Assembly (NCBI GenBank): GCA_002508705.1
Contig: DAYL01000033.1
Coordinates: 11,401-52,449 of the forward strand
Source: Methanoculleus sp. UBA374
GTDB lineage: Archaea > Halobacteriota > Methanomicrobia > Methanomicrobiales > Methanoculleaceae
Direction of reading: 5' to 3'
DNA: 41,049 nt
The notes below the pieces were generated by a model. The model ran no database searches, was not told the DNA's origin, and worked only from the letters and a program-made list of their open reading frames with translations. A program made the translations under genes and the position numbers. Positions within the stretch are counted from its first letter, which is position 1. Every line of letters begins with the position of its first letter. Positions 24,355 to 31,869 of the stretch are shown piece after piece.

Positions 24355-24560
24355 CGCTGGGGCGACCGAATTTCGTCCCGGTCCCTGCAGGAGAGGATGA
24401 GCACGAAGGCGCCGAGGACGACGAGTGCGGCGAGTACCACCATGATATACGGGGCGAACGGGACCTCAACTGCGAATATCCGTGCTCCAATGAGGAGCCC
24501 GCCTGCAATGATGCAACTGCTGACGAGGACCGCCCCGAGAAATGTCCGGTCGGGTTTCAT
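24351..24560 (-). CDS. Small two-helix membrane protein, unrecognised
   Basis: 69 aa: MKPDRTFLGAVLV and two hydrophobic segments (about 7-29 and 36-58) with a charged tail SCRDRDEIRSPQR. I recognise no family. It overlaps the marC stop by 4 nt on one side and the nitrilase start by 4 nt on the other, so it is firmly embedded in the operon and very likely translated. It may be an accessory subunit of the MarC-like transporter or simply a small membrane protein. Confidence 0.7.
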   Translation of the reverse strand: MKPDRTFLGAVLVSSCIIAGGLLIGARIFAVEVPFAPYIMVVLAALVVLGAFVLILSCRDRDEIRSPQR

Positions 24561-25210
24561 ACGGAGCCTCCGGAGAGTATGGGGAATGCGGCCCGAAGCC
24601 CTACGATGATGAACTGGACTGCAATCGCGATGAGGAGCATGCCCATCAGCCGGTTGACGGCACGAAACTCCCGCTGGCCGATGCGCCGGACGATGAGATC
24701 GGATCGTTGCATCATGTAGTAGGTGATCCCGATCGCTGTGACAACGGCAAGCGGTACGACGGCGATTGCGGCGATGCCTATCAGCATCGCCTCGTTCATC
24801 AATACGATCACGGAGGCGATTGCGCCGGGCCCCGCAATCATCGGAATCGCAAGCGGCATGATGGCGATGTCGTCCGTGTCCTGTCCCCCGTACTTCTCGG
24901 TAGCGGTCATCTTGGCCCGCGAGGTCTTTGCGTAGACCATGTCCATGCCGATCCCGAAGAGAAGAAGACCGCCTGCGATACGAAATGCTTCGATGGAGAT
25001 GCCGAAGAGTTGCAGAATCCATCCGCCCACGAACGTGAATATCAACAGGACGATCAGGGCGAACTGGCTTGCATCATGTGCGACCTTGAGTTTTGCCGGC
25101 CCGTCCATCGTGTTCGTGAGGGAGACGAAGATCAGGGTGGCTGCGAGCGGGTTCACTATGATGATGACTGAAGAGAAACAGAGCAGCGCAAAACTCAGAA
25201 AGTCCACCAT
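24557..25210 (-). CDS. MarC-family membrane protein (UPF0056)
   Basis: 217 aa, six predicted hydrophobic helices. The family pattern is clear: FVSLTNTMDG near residue 28-37, the conserved helix IMPLAIPMIAGPGAIASVIVL (about 138-158) and GMLLIAIAVQFIIVGLRAAF at the C-terminus. MarC proteins were once linked to multiple antibiotic resistance but the function is unresolved; some are called NAAT-type neutral amino-acid transporters. First gene of a four-gene minus-strand operon with 4-nt overlaps; a TATA-like TAATATT lies on the minus strand about 25 nt upstream. Confidence 0.85.
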   Translation of the reverse strand: MVDFLSFALLCFSSVIIIVNPLAATLIFVSLTNTMDGPAKLKVAHDASQFALIVLLIFTFVGGWILQLFGISIEAFRIAGGLLLFGIGMDMVYAKTSRAKMTATEKYGGQDTDDIAIMPLAIPMIAGPGAIASVIVLMNEAMLIGIAAIAVVPLAVVTAIGITYYMMQRSDLIVRRIGQREFRAVNRLMGMLLIAIAVQFIIVGLRAAFPILSGGSV

Positions 25211-25431
25211 TCGCGATCAGGTATATGACAGGTCCAATATTAGCCCTTGTGGTTTGCCGGTGGAACGGACGATCCGGCTTTGCAAAAATCTCCTCAAGAA
25301 TGGTCTTCTCAGGCCGGATGGACCCAAATCCTGTTGACGCCCGAAGGCACATCCGGGCACGCTGTTTTTGCGTCGGAGACCCGGAAAAAAAGTATGCGTT
25401 TGGTCCCGCCGGCATCGGGCGGTCTACGGCT

Positions 25432-25881
25432 TCACTCGTAGATTACGGACTCGTCGATCTTTTTGTAGTCGACCAGTTCGCCGGGTGCGAAATGGATGCC
25501 GAGTTCGCGGGCGGCGCTCTCGGGAGAGTCTGATGCGTGGATCACGTTCCGCCCGATGTCGAGGGCGAAGTCGCCGCGGATGGAGCCCGGTGCAGCCTCG
25601 GCAGGATTTGTGGCGCCGATCATCCTGCGGACGACTGCGACGGCACCTTTCCCTTCCCAGGCCATCAGGAAGCAGGGGCCGCTCATGATGTAGGCCGCGA
25701 GACCCGGGAAGAAAGGCTTCTCCCGGTGCTCGCGGTACTGCTCAATAACCCGTTCTTCGGGAAGGAGTTCTAACCTGGCCCCTGCGAGTTTGAGTCCCCG
25801 GGCTTCAAACCGGGAGACGATCTCCCCGATGAGTCCGCGCTGGACGCCGTCCGGCTTGACCATCACAAAGGTGCGTTCCAT
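25432..25881 (-). CDS. ndk: Nucleoside diphosphate kinase
   Basis: 149 aa. Starts [21 protein letters not shown], the conserved N-terminus with the ATP-contacting Lys, and contains the catalytic histidine in [17 protein letters not shown]. It balances nucleoside triphosphate pools by transferring the terminal phosphate from ATP. The start is ATG 25881, five bases after the rpl24e stop; longer in-frame starts lie inside rpl24e. Ndk behind L7Ae, S28e and L24e is a common archaeal gene order. Confidence 0.96.
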   Translation of the reverse strand: MERTFVMVKPDGVQRGLIGEIVSRFEARGLKLAGARLELLPEERVIEQYREHREKPFFPGLAAYIMSGPCFLMAWEGKGAVAVVRRMIGATNPAEAAPGSIRGDFALDIGRNVIHASDSPESAARELGIHFAPGELVDYKKIDESVIYE

Positions 25882-25886
25882 ACCGG

Positions 25887-26078
25887 TCACTCTTTGCCGC
25901 GGGCTTTGCGCCCCGCCGCGGTCCACTCGACGCGACGCGGCACCCGACCGAGTTTGTAGTTGTTCTGGCACTTCGTGCTGCAGAAGTAATAGATGGTCCC
26001 GTCTTTACGGACAAACATCTTGCCGGTGCCGGGTTCGAGCGTCTCTCCGCAGAAATTGCAGACGTATTTGTCAGCCAT
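25887..26078 (-). CDS. rpl24e: Ribosomal protein L24e
   Basis: 63 aa, complete. The zinc ribbon cysteines are C7 and C10 (CNFCG) and C33 and C37 (CSTKC), and the sequence [27 protein letters not shown] is typical of archaeal and eukaryotic L24e. It binds the large subunit near its interface with the small subunit. It lies 2 nt after rps28e and 5 nt before ndk. Confidence 0.95.
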   Translation of the reverse strand: MADKYVCNFCGETLEPGTGKMFVRKDGTIYYFCSTKCQNNYKLGRVPRRVEWTAAGRKARGKE

Positions 26079-26080
26079 GT

Positions 26081-26290
26081 TTACCGCCTCGAGAGTTTCT
26101 TGGCTTCACGCTCGGTCTCGAGCAGCGAGAGGATGTCCCCCTCCCTGATAGGGCCCACCGTATTGCGGGTGATGATCCGCCCCTTGTTCGGGCCATCGAG
26201 GACCCGGCACTTCACCTGCTGGGCTTCGCCATGCATACCGGTCATGCCGATGATCTCGATAACTTCTGCGGGCGTTCCGTCGTTTGCCAT
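26081..26290 (-). CDS. rps28e: Ribosomal protein S28e
   Basis: 69 aa, complete. The OB-fold protein of the small subunit with the conserved [50 protein letters not shown] and C-terminal KKLSRR. It lies 12 nt after rpl7ae and 2 nt before rpl24e in the same operon. Confidence 0.95.
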   Translation of the reverse strand: MANDGTPAEVIEIIGMTGMHGEAQQVKCRVLDGPNKGRIITRNTVGPIREGDILSLLETEREAKKLSRR

Positions 26291-26302
26291 TGCTCTTACT
26301 CC

Positions 26303-26671
26303 TCACGCTCTCAGTGCTGCAATCTGCTTTGCGATCTCGTCGACGAGGTCCTTCGCCTTGCCCGACTTGACGATAGCGGCGGCTGCCGAGCCGACTTCAA
26401 GGCCGCTCGCGGAGCCGATATCGTTCTGCTTCGTGATGTAGACGTACGGGATCTGCTTCTCTTCGCAGAGCGGCGGCAGATGCATTACAATCTCTTCAGG
26501 CTCAACGTCCGAACCGATGAGAACCAGCTGGGCGATGCTCCGCTCGACTGCTTTTGTTGCCTCGTTGGACCCTTTCTTCACCTTGCCGGTATCTCTTGCG
26601 ATCTCAAGGGCTTCAAGGGCCTTATTCTGGATCTCTTCCGGAATCTCGAATTTTACGTATGCCTTTGCCAT
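26303..26671 (-). CDS. rpl7ae: Ribosomal protein L7Ae (K-turn-binding protein)
   Basis: 122 aa. [23 protein letters not shown], the RNA-contact segment [14 protein letters not shown] (about 33-46), and [28 protein letters not shown] are diagnostic of archaeal L7Ae. Besides its place in the 50S subunit it binds K-turns in C/D and H/ACA guide RNAs and RNase P. The start at 26671 is the family start; 16 upstream codons are dismissed. The leader contains RUGAUGA-like repeats and a hairpin that could serve as an autoregulatory site. First gene of the L7Ae-S28e-L24e-Ndk operon. Confidence 0.96.
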   Translation of the reverse strand: MAKAYVKFEIPEEIQNKALEALEIARDTGKVKKGSNEATKAVERSIAQLVLIGSDVEPEEIVMHLPPLCEEKQIPYVYITKQNDIGSASGLEVGSAAAAIVKSGKAKDLVDEIAKQIAALRA

Positions 26672-26687
26672 AACTCGCCTCTTTCGA

Positions 26688-26722
26688 GGGCAGATTTCTA
26701 CTGCCCCGTCATCATTCATCAG
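26688..26722 (-). promoter_or_regulatory. rpl7ae leader hairpin with tandem box C-like motifs
   Basis: Reading the minus strand, CTGATGA and ATGATGA follow one another (26722-26709) and are followed by a 6-bp hairpin GGGCAG/CTGCCC (26706-26701 and 26693-26688) with a 7-nt loop, ending 16 nt before the ATG. The combination of UGAUGA and a G-rich stem recalls part of a K-turn. A complete K-turn (UGA opposite GA across a bulge) is not clearly formed, so this is tentative. Confidence 0.35.
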
Positions 26723-26855
26723 TAGCGTAGCTGATCGAATGCGCTCTATTATGTCAATAGGAGGACTGATAAATGTTTGTCATTCGCCCTCATGCGACGA
26801 GGATACCGTTCGGCAGTTCCGGCGGCCGGAGATGTGTGTGCGGCTGCTTACGCTA

Positions 26856-28856
26856 TCATGCAGGGATTCGGTAGATCTGGACCCCCCGGGCGTCGTAGAT
26901 GAGTTCGAGCGTATCCGTCGGGATCGAGACATTATAGCGTTCGCGCTCTTCTGCACCCACGTAGAGGAGCGTGGCGTTGTATGCCCGCGCGAGGTCGACA
27001 GTTCGGGACGGTTGTTCATAGATAGCCCGCACGTCGGCGCTCCGCTCGCCTATGCGTCCTTCGTCCCCGCGCCACATGTACTCGTGGAACGGCATCCCGA
27101 TGACGGCCGGTATCCCGGTGAACGACGAGACTCGTGAGTAGTAGGTGTAGTCCCCGCCCTCCGCCTCGACAATGATGTTGTCGCCGGGAAGATCCCGGAG
27201 GAACGTGATCGCCGCCGCATCTTCCGGATGCGAGCCCTCAAGGTACGCCGCCCCGTCCAGGGTATGGCTCCCGTAGCCGAAGTCGACGTTGATCGCGAAA
27301 GGTGCAACAAGGAGGAGCGCCGCGGCGAGAACCGGCAGTACCCATTTTGTCCCGGCAGGCATACGCCGACCTATTCCGGCGTTCCGGAGCCACTCCCCGA
27401 CGACGGCAAGGCTTGCCGTTCCCATCAGGAACCAGGCGGGGAGATAGAACTTGAAGACCGTATTCATCCGGAAGTAGGTCTCCCCCATGTTGTCCACAAG
27501 GTAGACCAGTTCGGTGGCGAGGATAATCAGGAGCCCGAGGATGGCGAGCGTGTCGGCGGCCGAGAACCGGCGGCGGGCGAGGAGGTAGGCCAGCGGGACG
27601 GCGGCGATGGCCGCGGCCGGATAGCCGGCGAGCACGAACGGCACCGCGGCGAGCAGCAGGTAAGGGCGCTTTTTGATGTCCGGGACGCAGGAGGCGGTGA
27701 GGATCGCGAGGAAGAGTCCATGGACTAACAGGAACTCCACCGGATCGGAGGGCACCGGAACGATCCCGATCCCTTCGATACCGGGGCTGTTGAGTTGCAG
27801 GTAGAACGGGAGATATGTTGCGATGGCAAGCGGCGGCACCACAGCGAGCACCATCCAGGACCGCTCCCGGTCCGGTGAAAAGTTCCCGTAGCGCCGCCAT
27901 ACGAGGAGGCCGAAGACCAGCGTGACCGGGGCGTAGACCAGCACGTCCCAGGAGTTGAACCCGGGCATGGACCCAAGGGAGAGGGCGGCAAGCCCCGAGA
28001 GGATTACGCGCCCCCGCGCCGTGAGGGTCCCCCACCGCATGTAGGCAAATACGAGGAGGAAGAGCAGGAGCCCCTGGTTGAAGAAACTCATGACGTGCGG
28101 GTGTACGTCGCCCCAGAGCATCGAGAAGAGGGGATATTCGTTGATCGTGTTCGTGATCGTCCGGGTGCTCCCCCAGAGGACATCGAACCACGAATCTCCG
28201 ATCGCGATGTGGTAAATCGCCGAAGGGTTGGGGAGGAAGAGCGCAAGCACCGGAAGCCAGCGATAGCGCTCAAGGAGGAGATGCCCGAGGGCGTAGAGCG
28301 AGACAGCGGCAAGACCGAGCACCGTCGGGAGGACAAGATTGAATGTTATCGTCGAAGGCACGCCGGCCGTAAGCCCGAGCGCTCCGCTCATCCAGTAACC
28401 GAGATAGTAGTAAACGTCGAGCGTTCCTCCCGCATACCAGGGGTCGAGCGGCGGGACGGCCGGCTGCCGCATGATCGACGCGAGGATTGCGTGGTCCATG
28501 AACTTCTCGGCGTAGGAGATGGTCGGGTTGATCCAGCGCACCTCAAGCATGAAGAGGAAAGGGACCAGGAAGGCGAGGTCCCAGGTGAGGCCAGATCGTA
28601 AGCGCTCTCGTGTGTAGAATCCCTGCGACCCTGCATAGGCGACTATGGCGAGGAACGGCAGGAGGGGGAGCCAGACCGGGAGGCCAAGTTGTCCACAGTA
28701 CCAGGACCCGAGCGTGAAGAGGAGGACCGATACCGGGTATGCGACGGCGGCCGAGAGAGTGCCGAAGGTGCGGTCGAGTGCAGGCCAGGTGCCGAGGTGG
28801 AGCAGTTTGACAACCGCAAGCCAGAGCAGCACGGAGACAATCAGTTCACCTGCCAA
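26856..28856 (-). CDS. DUF2298 (Chlor_Arch_YYY) polytopic membrane protein
   Basis: 666 aa with many hydrophobic helices and a short soluble C-terminal domain (about 535-666). The name-giving YYY motif is present in GGTLDVYYYLGYWMSGALGL (about 166-185), with DHAILASIMRQPAVPPLDPWYAGG just before it and GDVHPHVMSFFNQ later, all hallmarks of this GT-C-like family of archaea and Chloroflexi. It probably acts on a lipid-linked sugar outside the membrane, but no activity is known. The start is TTG at 28856, backed by AAGGAGGAGAC just upstream and an 11-nt overlap with the UPF0104 gene. Last gene of the four-gene operon. Confidence 0.82.
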   Translation of the reverse strand: MAGELIVSVLLWLAVVKLLHLGTWPALDRTFGTLSAAVAYPVSVLLFTLGSWYCGQLGLPVWLPLLPFLAIVAYAGSQGFYTRERLRSGLTWDLAFLVPFLFMLEVRWINPTISYAEKFMDHAILASIMRQPAVPPLDPWYAGGTLDVYYYLGYWMSGALGLTAGVPSTITFNLVLPTVLGLAAVSLYALGHLLLERYRWLPVLALFLPNPSAIYHIAIGDSWFDVLWGSTRTITNTINEYPLFSMLWGDVHPHVMSFFNQGLLLFLLVFAYMRWGTLTARGRVILSGLAALSLGSMPGFNSWDVLVYAPVTLVFGLLVWRRYGNFSPDRERSWMVLAVVPPLAIATYLPFYLQLNSPGIEGIGIVPVPSDPVEFLLVHGLFLAILTASCVPDIKKRPYLLLAAVPFVLAGYPAAAIAAVPLAYLLARRRFSAADTLAILGLLIILATELVYLVDNMGETYFRMNTVFKFYLPAWFLMGTASLAVVGEWLRNAGIGRRMPAGTKWVLPVLAAALLLVAPFAINVDFGYGSHTLDGAAYLEGSHPEDAAAITFLRDLPGDNIIVEAEGGDYTYYSRVSSFTGIPAVIGMPFHEYMWRGDEGRIGERSADVRAIYEQPSRTVDLARAYNATLLYVGAEERERYNVSIPTDTLELIYDARGVQIYRIPA

Positions 28857-29826
28857 ACGTCTCCTCCTTCTCGATCTCCCTGGAAAAAGCCTTTCTTAAG
28901 AGGTCCATCGACCAATCGCCGAAGTAGTAGATCGATCCGACCCCGCCGACGAGCGTGACCAGATTCTTGACCAGGTGGTCGATGACGGCGATCAGTGTCG
29001 CCGTGGCGACCGGGGTTCCCGCGAGCCCGAGGGTCAGCGCGAGTGCGAGTTCATAGGTTCCCACCCCCCCCGGGGTGATCGGGACCGCCTTGACGAGGTT
29101 TCCGATGACGATTGCAAGGACGACGATGGCGAACGGGACTGACTCCCGAAACATCAGGACGACCGCGTAGCAGACCAGCACATCGACGAGCCATATGAGG
29201 AGCGAGGACCCGCCGAGGGTAAGAAGGGCCCGGGGATTGAGGGAGACCTGCTTCACCTCGTCGAGCATCCTCTGGATGGCAACGACGATCCGGTTCTCGG
29301 ACTTCAGTCTGCCGGACCAGAGGAGCACGGCAAAGAAGACGCCGCCTGCGGCGAGGGGGACGATGATGACCGTGATGAACCAGTCGGGAACGTCGAGCAC
29401 CGCGAGGACGAACGGGAGCGCGACGGCGCCGAGCACCGCGATCATTATGATATCGAAGACGCGCTCGACGACGATGGATGAGAACCCCTGCGAGTAGGTG
29501 GCGTCGTCCTCGTGCTTGAGGATGAGCATCCGCACAAGGTCGCCGAGGCGTGCGGGGATGATGAGGTTCGCCGTCTGGGAGACGAAGATGCAGGCGATCG
29601 AGAACCCGAGACTCTCTCTGATGTCAAGGCCGTTCAGGATGAACCGGTACCGGAACCCCCGGAGGACCCAGGCGACGACGCAGATCCCGACGGCGGCAAA
29701 GAGGAAGGGTATCACGGCGTGTTCGAGCGTCAGCAGGAGGTCGTCCCAGACGCGGTAGAGCATGTAGCCGACGATCCCGATCGCGATCAGGGTGGGAATG
29801 ACGATCGCGCTAGCCTTTTTCCACAT
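28846..29826 (-). CDS. UPF0104 / lysylphosphatidylglycerol-synthase-TM-type flippase-like protein
   Basis: 326 aa with about eight hydrophobic helices. Family pattern: WVLRGFRYRFILNGLDI (about 46-62), ACIFVSQTANLIIPARLGDLVRMLIL (about 70-95), SSIVVERVFDIIMIAVLGA, and ITPGGVGTYELALALTLG near the C-terminus. Members of this family (TIGR00374) include the membrane part of MprF-type lipid flippases. In this operon it is likely to move or present a lipid-linked sugar. The start at 29826 is chosen by hydrophobic onset and by the 17-nt overlap with the GT2 gene; the upstream in-frame ATG at 29871 is less likely. Confidence 0.8.
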   Translation of the reverse strand: MWKKASAIVIPTLIAIGIVGYMLYRVWDDLLLTLEHAVIPFLFAAVGICVVAWVLRGFRYRFILNGLDIRESLGFSIACIFVSQTANLIIPARLGDLVRMLILKHEDDATYSQGFSSIVVERVFDIIMIAVLGAVALPFVLAVLDVPDWFITVIIVPLAAGGVFFAVLLWSGRLKSENRIVVAIQRMLDEVKQVSLNPRALLTLGGSSLLIWLVDVLVCYAVVLMFRESVPFAIVVLAIVIGNLVKAVPITPGGVGTYELALALTLGLAGTPVATATLIAVIDHLVKNLVTLVGGVGSIYYFGDWSMDLLRKAFSREIEKEETFGR

Positions 29827-30529
29827 GGAGTCTCCACCAGAGGCGTAAGATCGCCGATCCCATCTCGACAACGTCTTTTCTGCGCACGGTCGTCCCCTCC
29901 CCCTGCCGCCACCTCACAGGAAGTTCTTTTATGCGATATTCGTTCTTCTGGGCCCGTATCAGCACTTCGGTGTCCCAGAACCAGTGGCCTGCGGTCACCG
30001 ATGGAAGCAGGTCGAGGAGCCGGTCGCGCCGGAACGCTTTGAACCCGCACTGGTGGTCGTGGAGCGAGCTTCCGAGGATCGTCCTGACCAGCATGTTGTA
30101 GCCGCGGCTCGCGATCTCCCGGCCCCCGCTCCGGGTGATTACGCTTTCCGGGAGGAGACGGGAGCCCGTTGCGGCATCGTAGCCGTCGCGGACGGCGCCG
30201 ACGAGTTCGGCGAGGTGCTGCATGTCGGTGGCAAGGTCGACGTCGTAGTAGCAGACGATTGACCCGTTTGCCCCGGAAAACGCACGATTGAGGGCCCGAC
30301 CCCGCCCGAGCCGCTCGTCGGAATGAAGCAGGCGGACCCGGGGGTCGTTCGTTTCGTACGCTCTGACGAACTCGGCGCTCCCGTCGGTGCTCCCGTCCTC
30401 GGCGACGATCAGTTCGAACCTCTCCGGGGCTATCGACTCCAGTGCCTCAAGCGACCGCGGTATGGCGGTCTTGAGCGCCGTAAGGTCGTTATAGACCGGC
30501 AGGACGGCGCTCACCTCGATCTCACGCAT
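29810..30529 (-). CDS. GT2 family glycosyltransferase (dolichol-phosphate-mannose-synthase-like)
   Basis: 239 aa, GT-A fold. The nucleotide-binding AEDGSTDGS (about 43-51), the metal-binding VCYYDVDLATDM (about 92-103, DxD), and HDHQCGFKAFRRDRLLDLLPSV with WFWDTEVLIRA (acceptor loop and catalytic Asp region) all fit polyprenyl-phosphate glycosyltransferases. It probably charges a polyprenyl phosphate with a sugar on the cytosolic face, supplying the GT-C-like DUF2298 protein in the same operon. It overlaps the FAD oxidoreductase gene by 8 nt. The sugar is unknown. Confidence 0.88.
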   Translation of the reverse strand: MREIEVSAVLPVYNDLTALKTAIPRSLEALESIAPERFELIVAEDGSTDGSAEFVRAYETNDPRVRLLHSDERLGRGRALNRAFSGANGSIVCYYDVDLATDMQHLAELVGAVRDGYDAATGSRLLPESVITRSGGREIASRGYNMLVRTILGSSLHDHQCGFKAFRRDRLLDLLPSVTAGHWFWDTEVLIRAQKNEYRIKELPVRWRQGEGTTVRRKDVVEMGSAILRLWWRLHVEKG

Positions 30530-31754
30530 TCGGGAACCTCGCGAGAACCCGCTTTGCCGCTTCCTGTCCGGCGACGACCGAGCCGTTCATGCTCCGCTCC
30601 GGGTAGTTCGGGGGGCTGAACATCCCGGCGAGGAAAAGGCCGTGCTCTTCGTAGGCAGGCAGGCGATTTCGGAGCCCGGTCGTGTAGACCGGGCCTGCAT
30701 ACCTATCGACAGCGAGCCGGTGCCAGTGCACCTCATCTTCGCTGACGGAAAATCGCCTGCAGAAATCCGTGAGCATCGACTGCTCGAAGCCTTCCGGGAG
30801 CCGGTCGGTGAAGTAGGACGCGAGGTAGATAAGATGTTCGCCGTACCACGCGAGCGGGGCGAAGTTGGTGTGCGAGACCACCGCACCATAGGGGGCCGCG
30901 TCCTTCATGTTCAGCCAGTATATGCCGCGGGTTACGTCCCGGTCGAGTGCGAGGGTCATGCAGGCGGCGCCCTGGTAAGGAATCGGGGTGATATCGAGTC
31001 CGGTGAGGTCCGAAGTCACCTGCAGCGGGAGTGTCGAGACGACGGCGTCGTAGGCCTCGTTGTCGACAAGCCAGCCGTCGCCGTTTGGCCGGATCTCCGT
31101 GACGGGGGAGTCGAGCATGATCGAGGCGCCCCGCTTCGCTGCTGCTTCTTCGAGTCGGGCGATGAGGTGTCGGAATCCCCCTTTCAGGTAGCCCAGGCGC
31201 TCGCCCCGGACACCCCGGTCGGATCGGATTGCGATGCGGGATATGAGCCAGGCCGCCGAGACTTCGCCCGCACGATCCCCGAATTTGCTCTTTAAGAGCG
31301 GTTCAAAGAACGAAGCGTAGAGGCCGGGACCGAGATGTTCCAGGATATATTCCTTTGCGGTGACGCCGTCGAGCGCTGAGACGTCGAGCCGCCGCGAGCG
31401 CAGGGTCAGCAGGCCGAGGCGGGCTTTCTCGGCGAGTGTGAGGTGGGGGTAGCGCAGGATCTCGGTCGGGGTGGTGAGCGGGTGGATGGTCCCGTCGACG
31501 TAGTAGCCGGTGGACCCTCGAAGCCATTCCAGCCGGTCGGTCAACTGCAGCGTATCGAATAGGCTGAGAAGGCTGGTATCACCGGCAAAACAATGGTGGT
31601 AATACTCTTCGATCCAGTAATCGTCAATCCGGTACGAACTGAGGCATCCTCCCGGAATGGGGCGTTTTTCGAAGAGATCTACCTGGTGTGTTTCGGCAAG
31701 TTCGAGAGCCGAGACAAGTCCGCACAACCCTCCCCCTACGACGCAGATCTTCAT
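30522..31754 (-). CDS. FAD-dependent oxidoreductase (amine-oxidase / protoporphyrinogen-oxidase-like)
   Basis: 410 aa. The Rossmann motif VVGGGLCGLVSALELAETHQVDLFEK (about 5-30) binds FAD; PIPGGCLSSYRIDDYWIEEYYHHCF follows, and a C-terminal GLFLAGMFSPPNYPERSMNGSVVAGQEAAKRVL closes the FAD site. It belongs to the NAD(P)/FAD superfamily that includes HemY, phytoene desaturase and UDP-galactopyranose mutase. In this setting, first in an operon with GT2, UPF0104 and DUF2298 genes, it may modify a polyprenyl carrier, a sugar or an isoprenoid lipid. The substrate cannot be read. A minus-strand TATA (TTATAATT, about 31772-31779) lies just upstream. Confidence 0.8.
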   Translation of the reverse strand: MKICVVGGGLCGLVSALELAETHQVDLFEKRPIPGGCLSSYRIDDYWIEEYYHHCFAGDTSLLSLFDTLQLTDRLEWLRGSTGYYVDGTIHPLTTPTEILRYPHLTLAEKARLGLLTLRSRRLDVSALDGVTAKEYILEHLGPGLYASFFEPLLKSKFGDRAGEVSAAWLISRIAIRSDRGVRGERLGYLKGGFRHLIARLEEAAAKRGASIMLDSPVTEIRPNGDGWLVDNEAYDAVVSTLPLQVTSDLTGLDITPIPYQGAACMTLALDRDVTRGIYWLNMKDAAPYGAVVSHTNFAPLAWYGEHLIYLASYFTDRLPEGFEQSMLTDFCRRFSVSEDEVHWHRLAVDRYAGPVYTTGLRNRLPAYEEHGLFLAGMFSPPNYPERSMNGSVVAGQEAAKRVLARFPNA

Positions 31755-31771
31755 TGCTCATCACTATGTAC

Positions 31772-31860
31772 TGAAAATTATAAGAACACTTTTGAAATAT
31801 AAAGTATACAATGTCTTTATACATAAACGGCGATATTATTAACCAGTCCATATGAGGGTG
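31772..31860. promoter_or_regulatory. Divergent promoter region between the FAD oxidoreductase operon and cetZ
   Basis: This AT-rich 90-base segment holds a minus-strand TATA-like TTATAATT (about 31772-31779) for the envelope operon and a + strand TTTATACATAAA (31816-31827) for cetZ. GAGGGTG (31854-31860) is the cetZ Shine-Dalgarno, 9 nt before the ATG. The two units may share regulation. Confidence 0.6.
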
Positions 31861-31869
31861 TGAAGCTGA

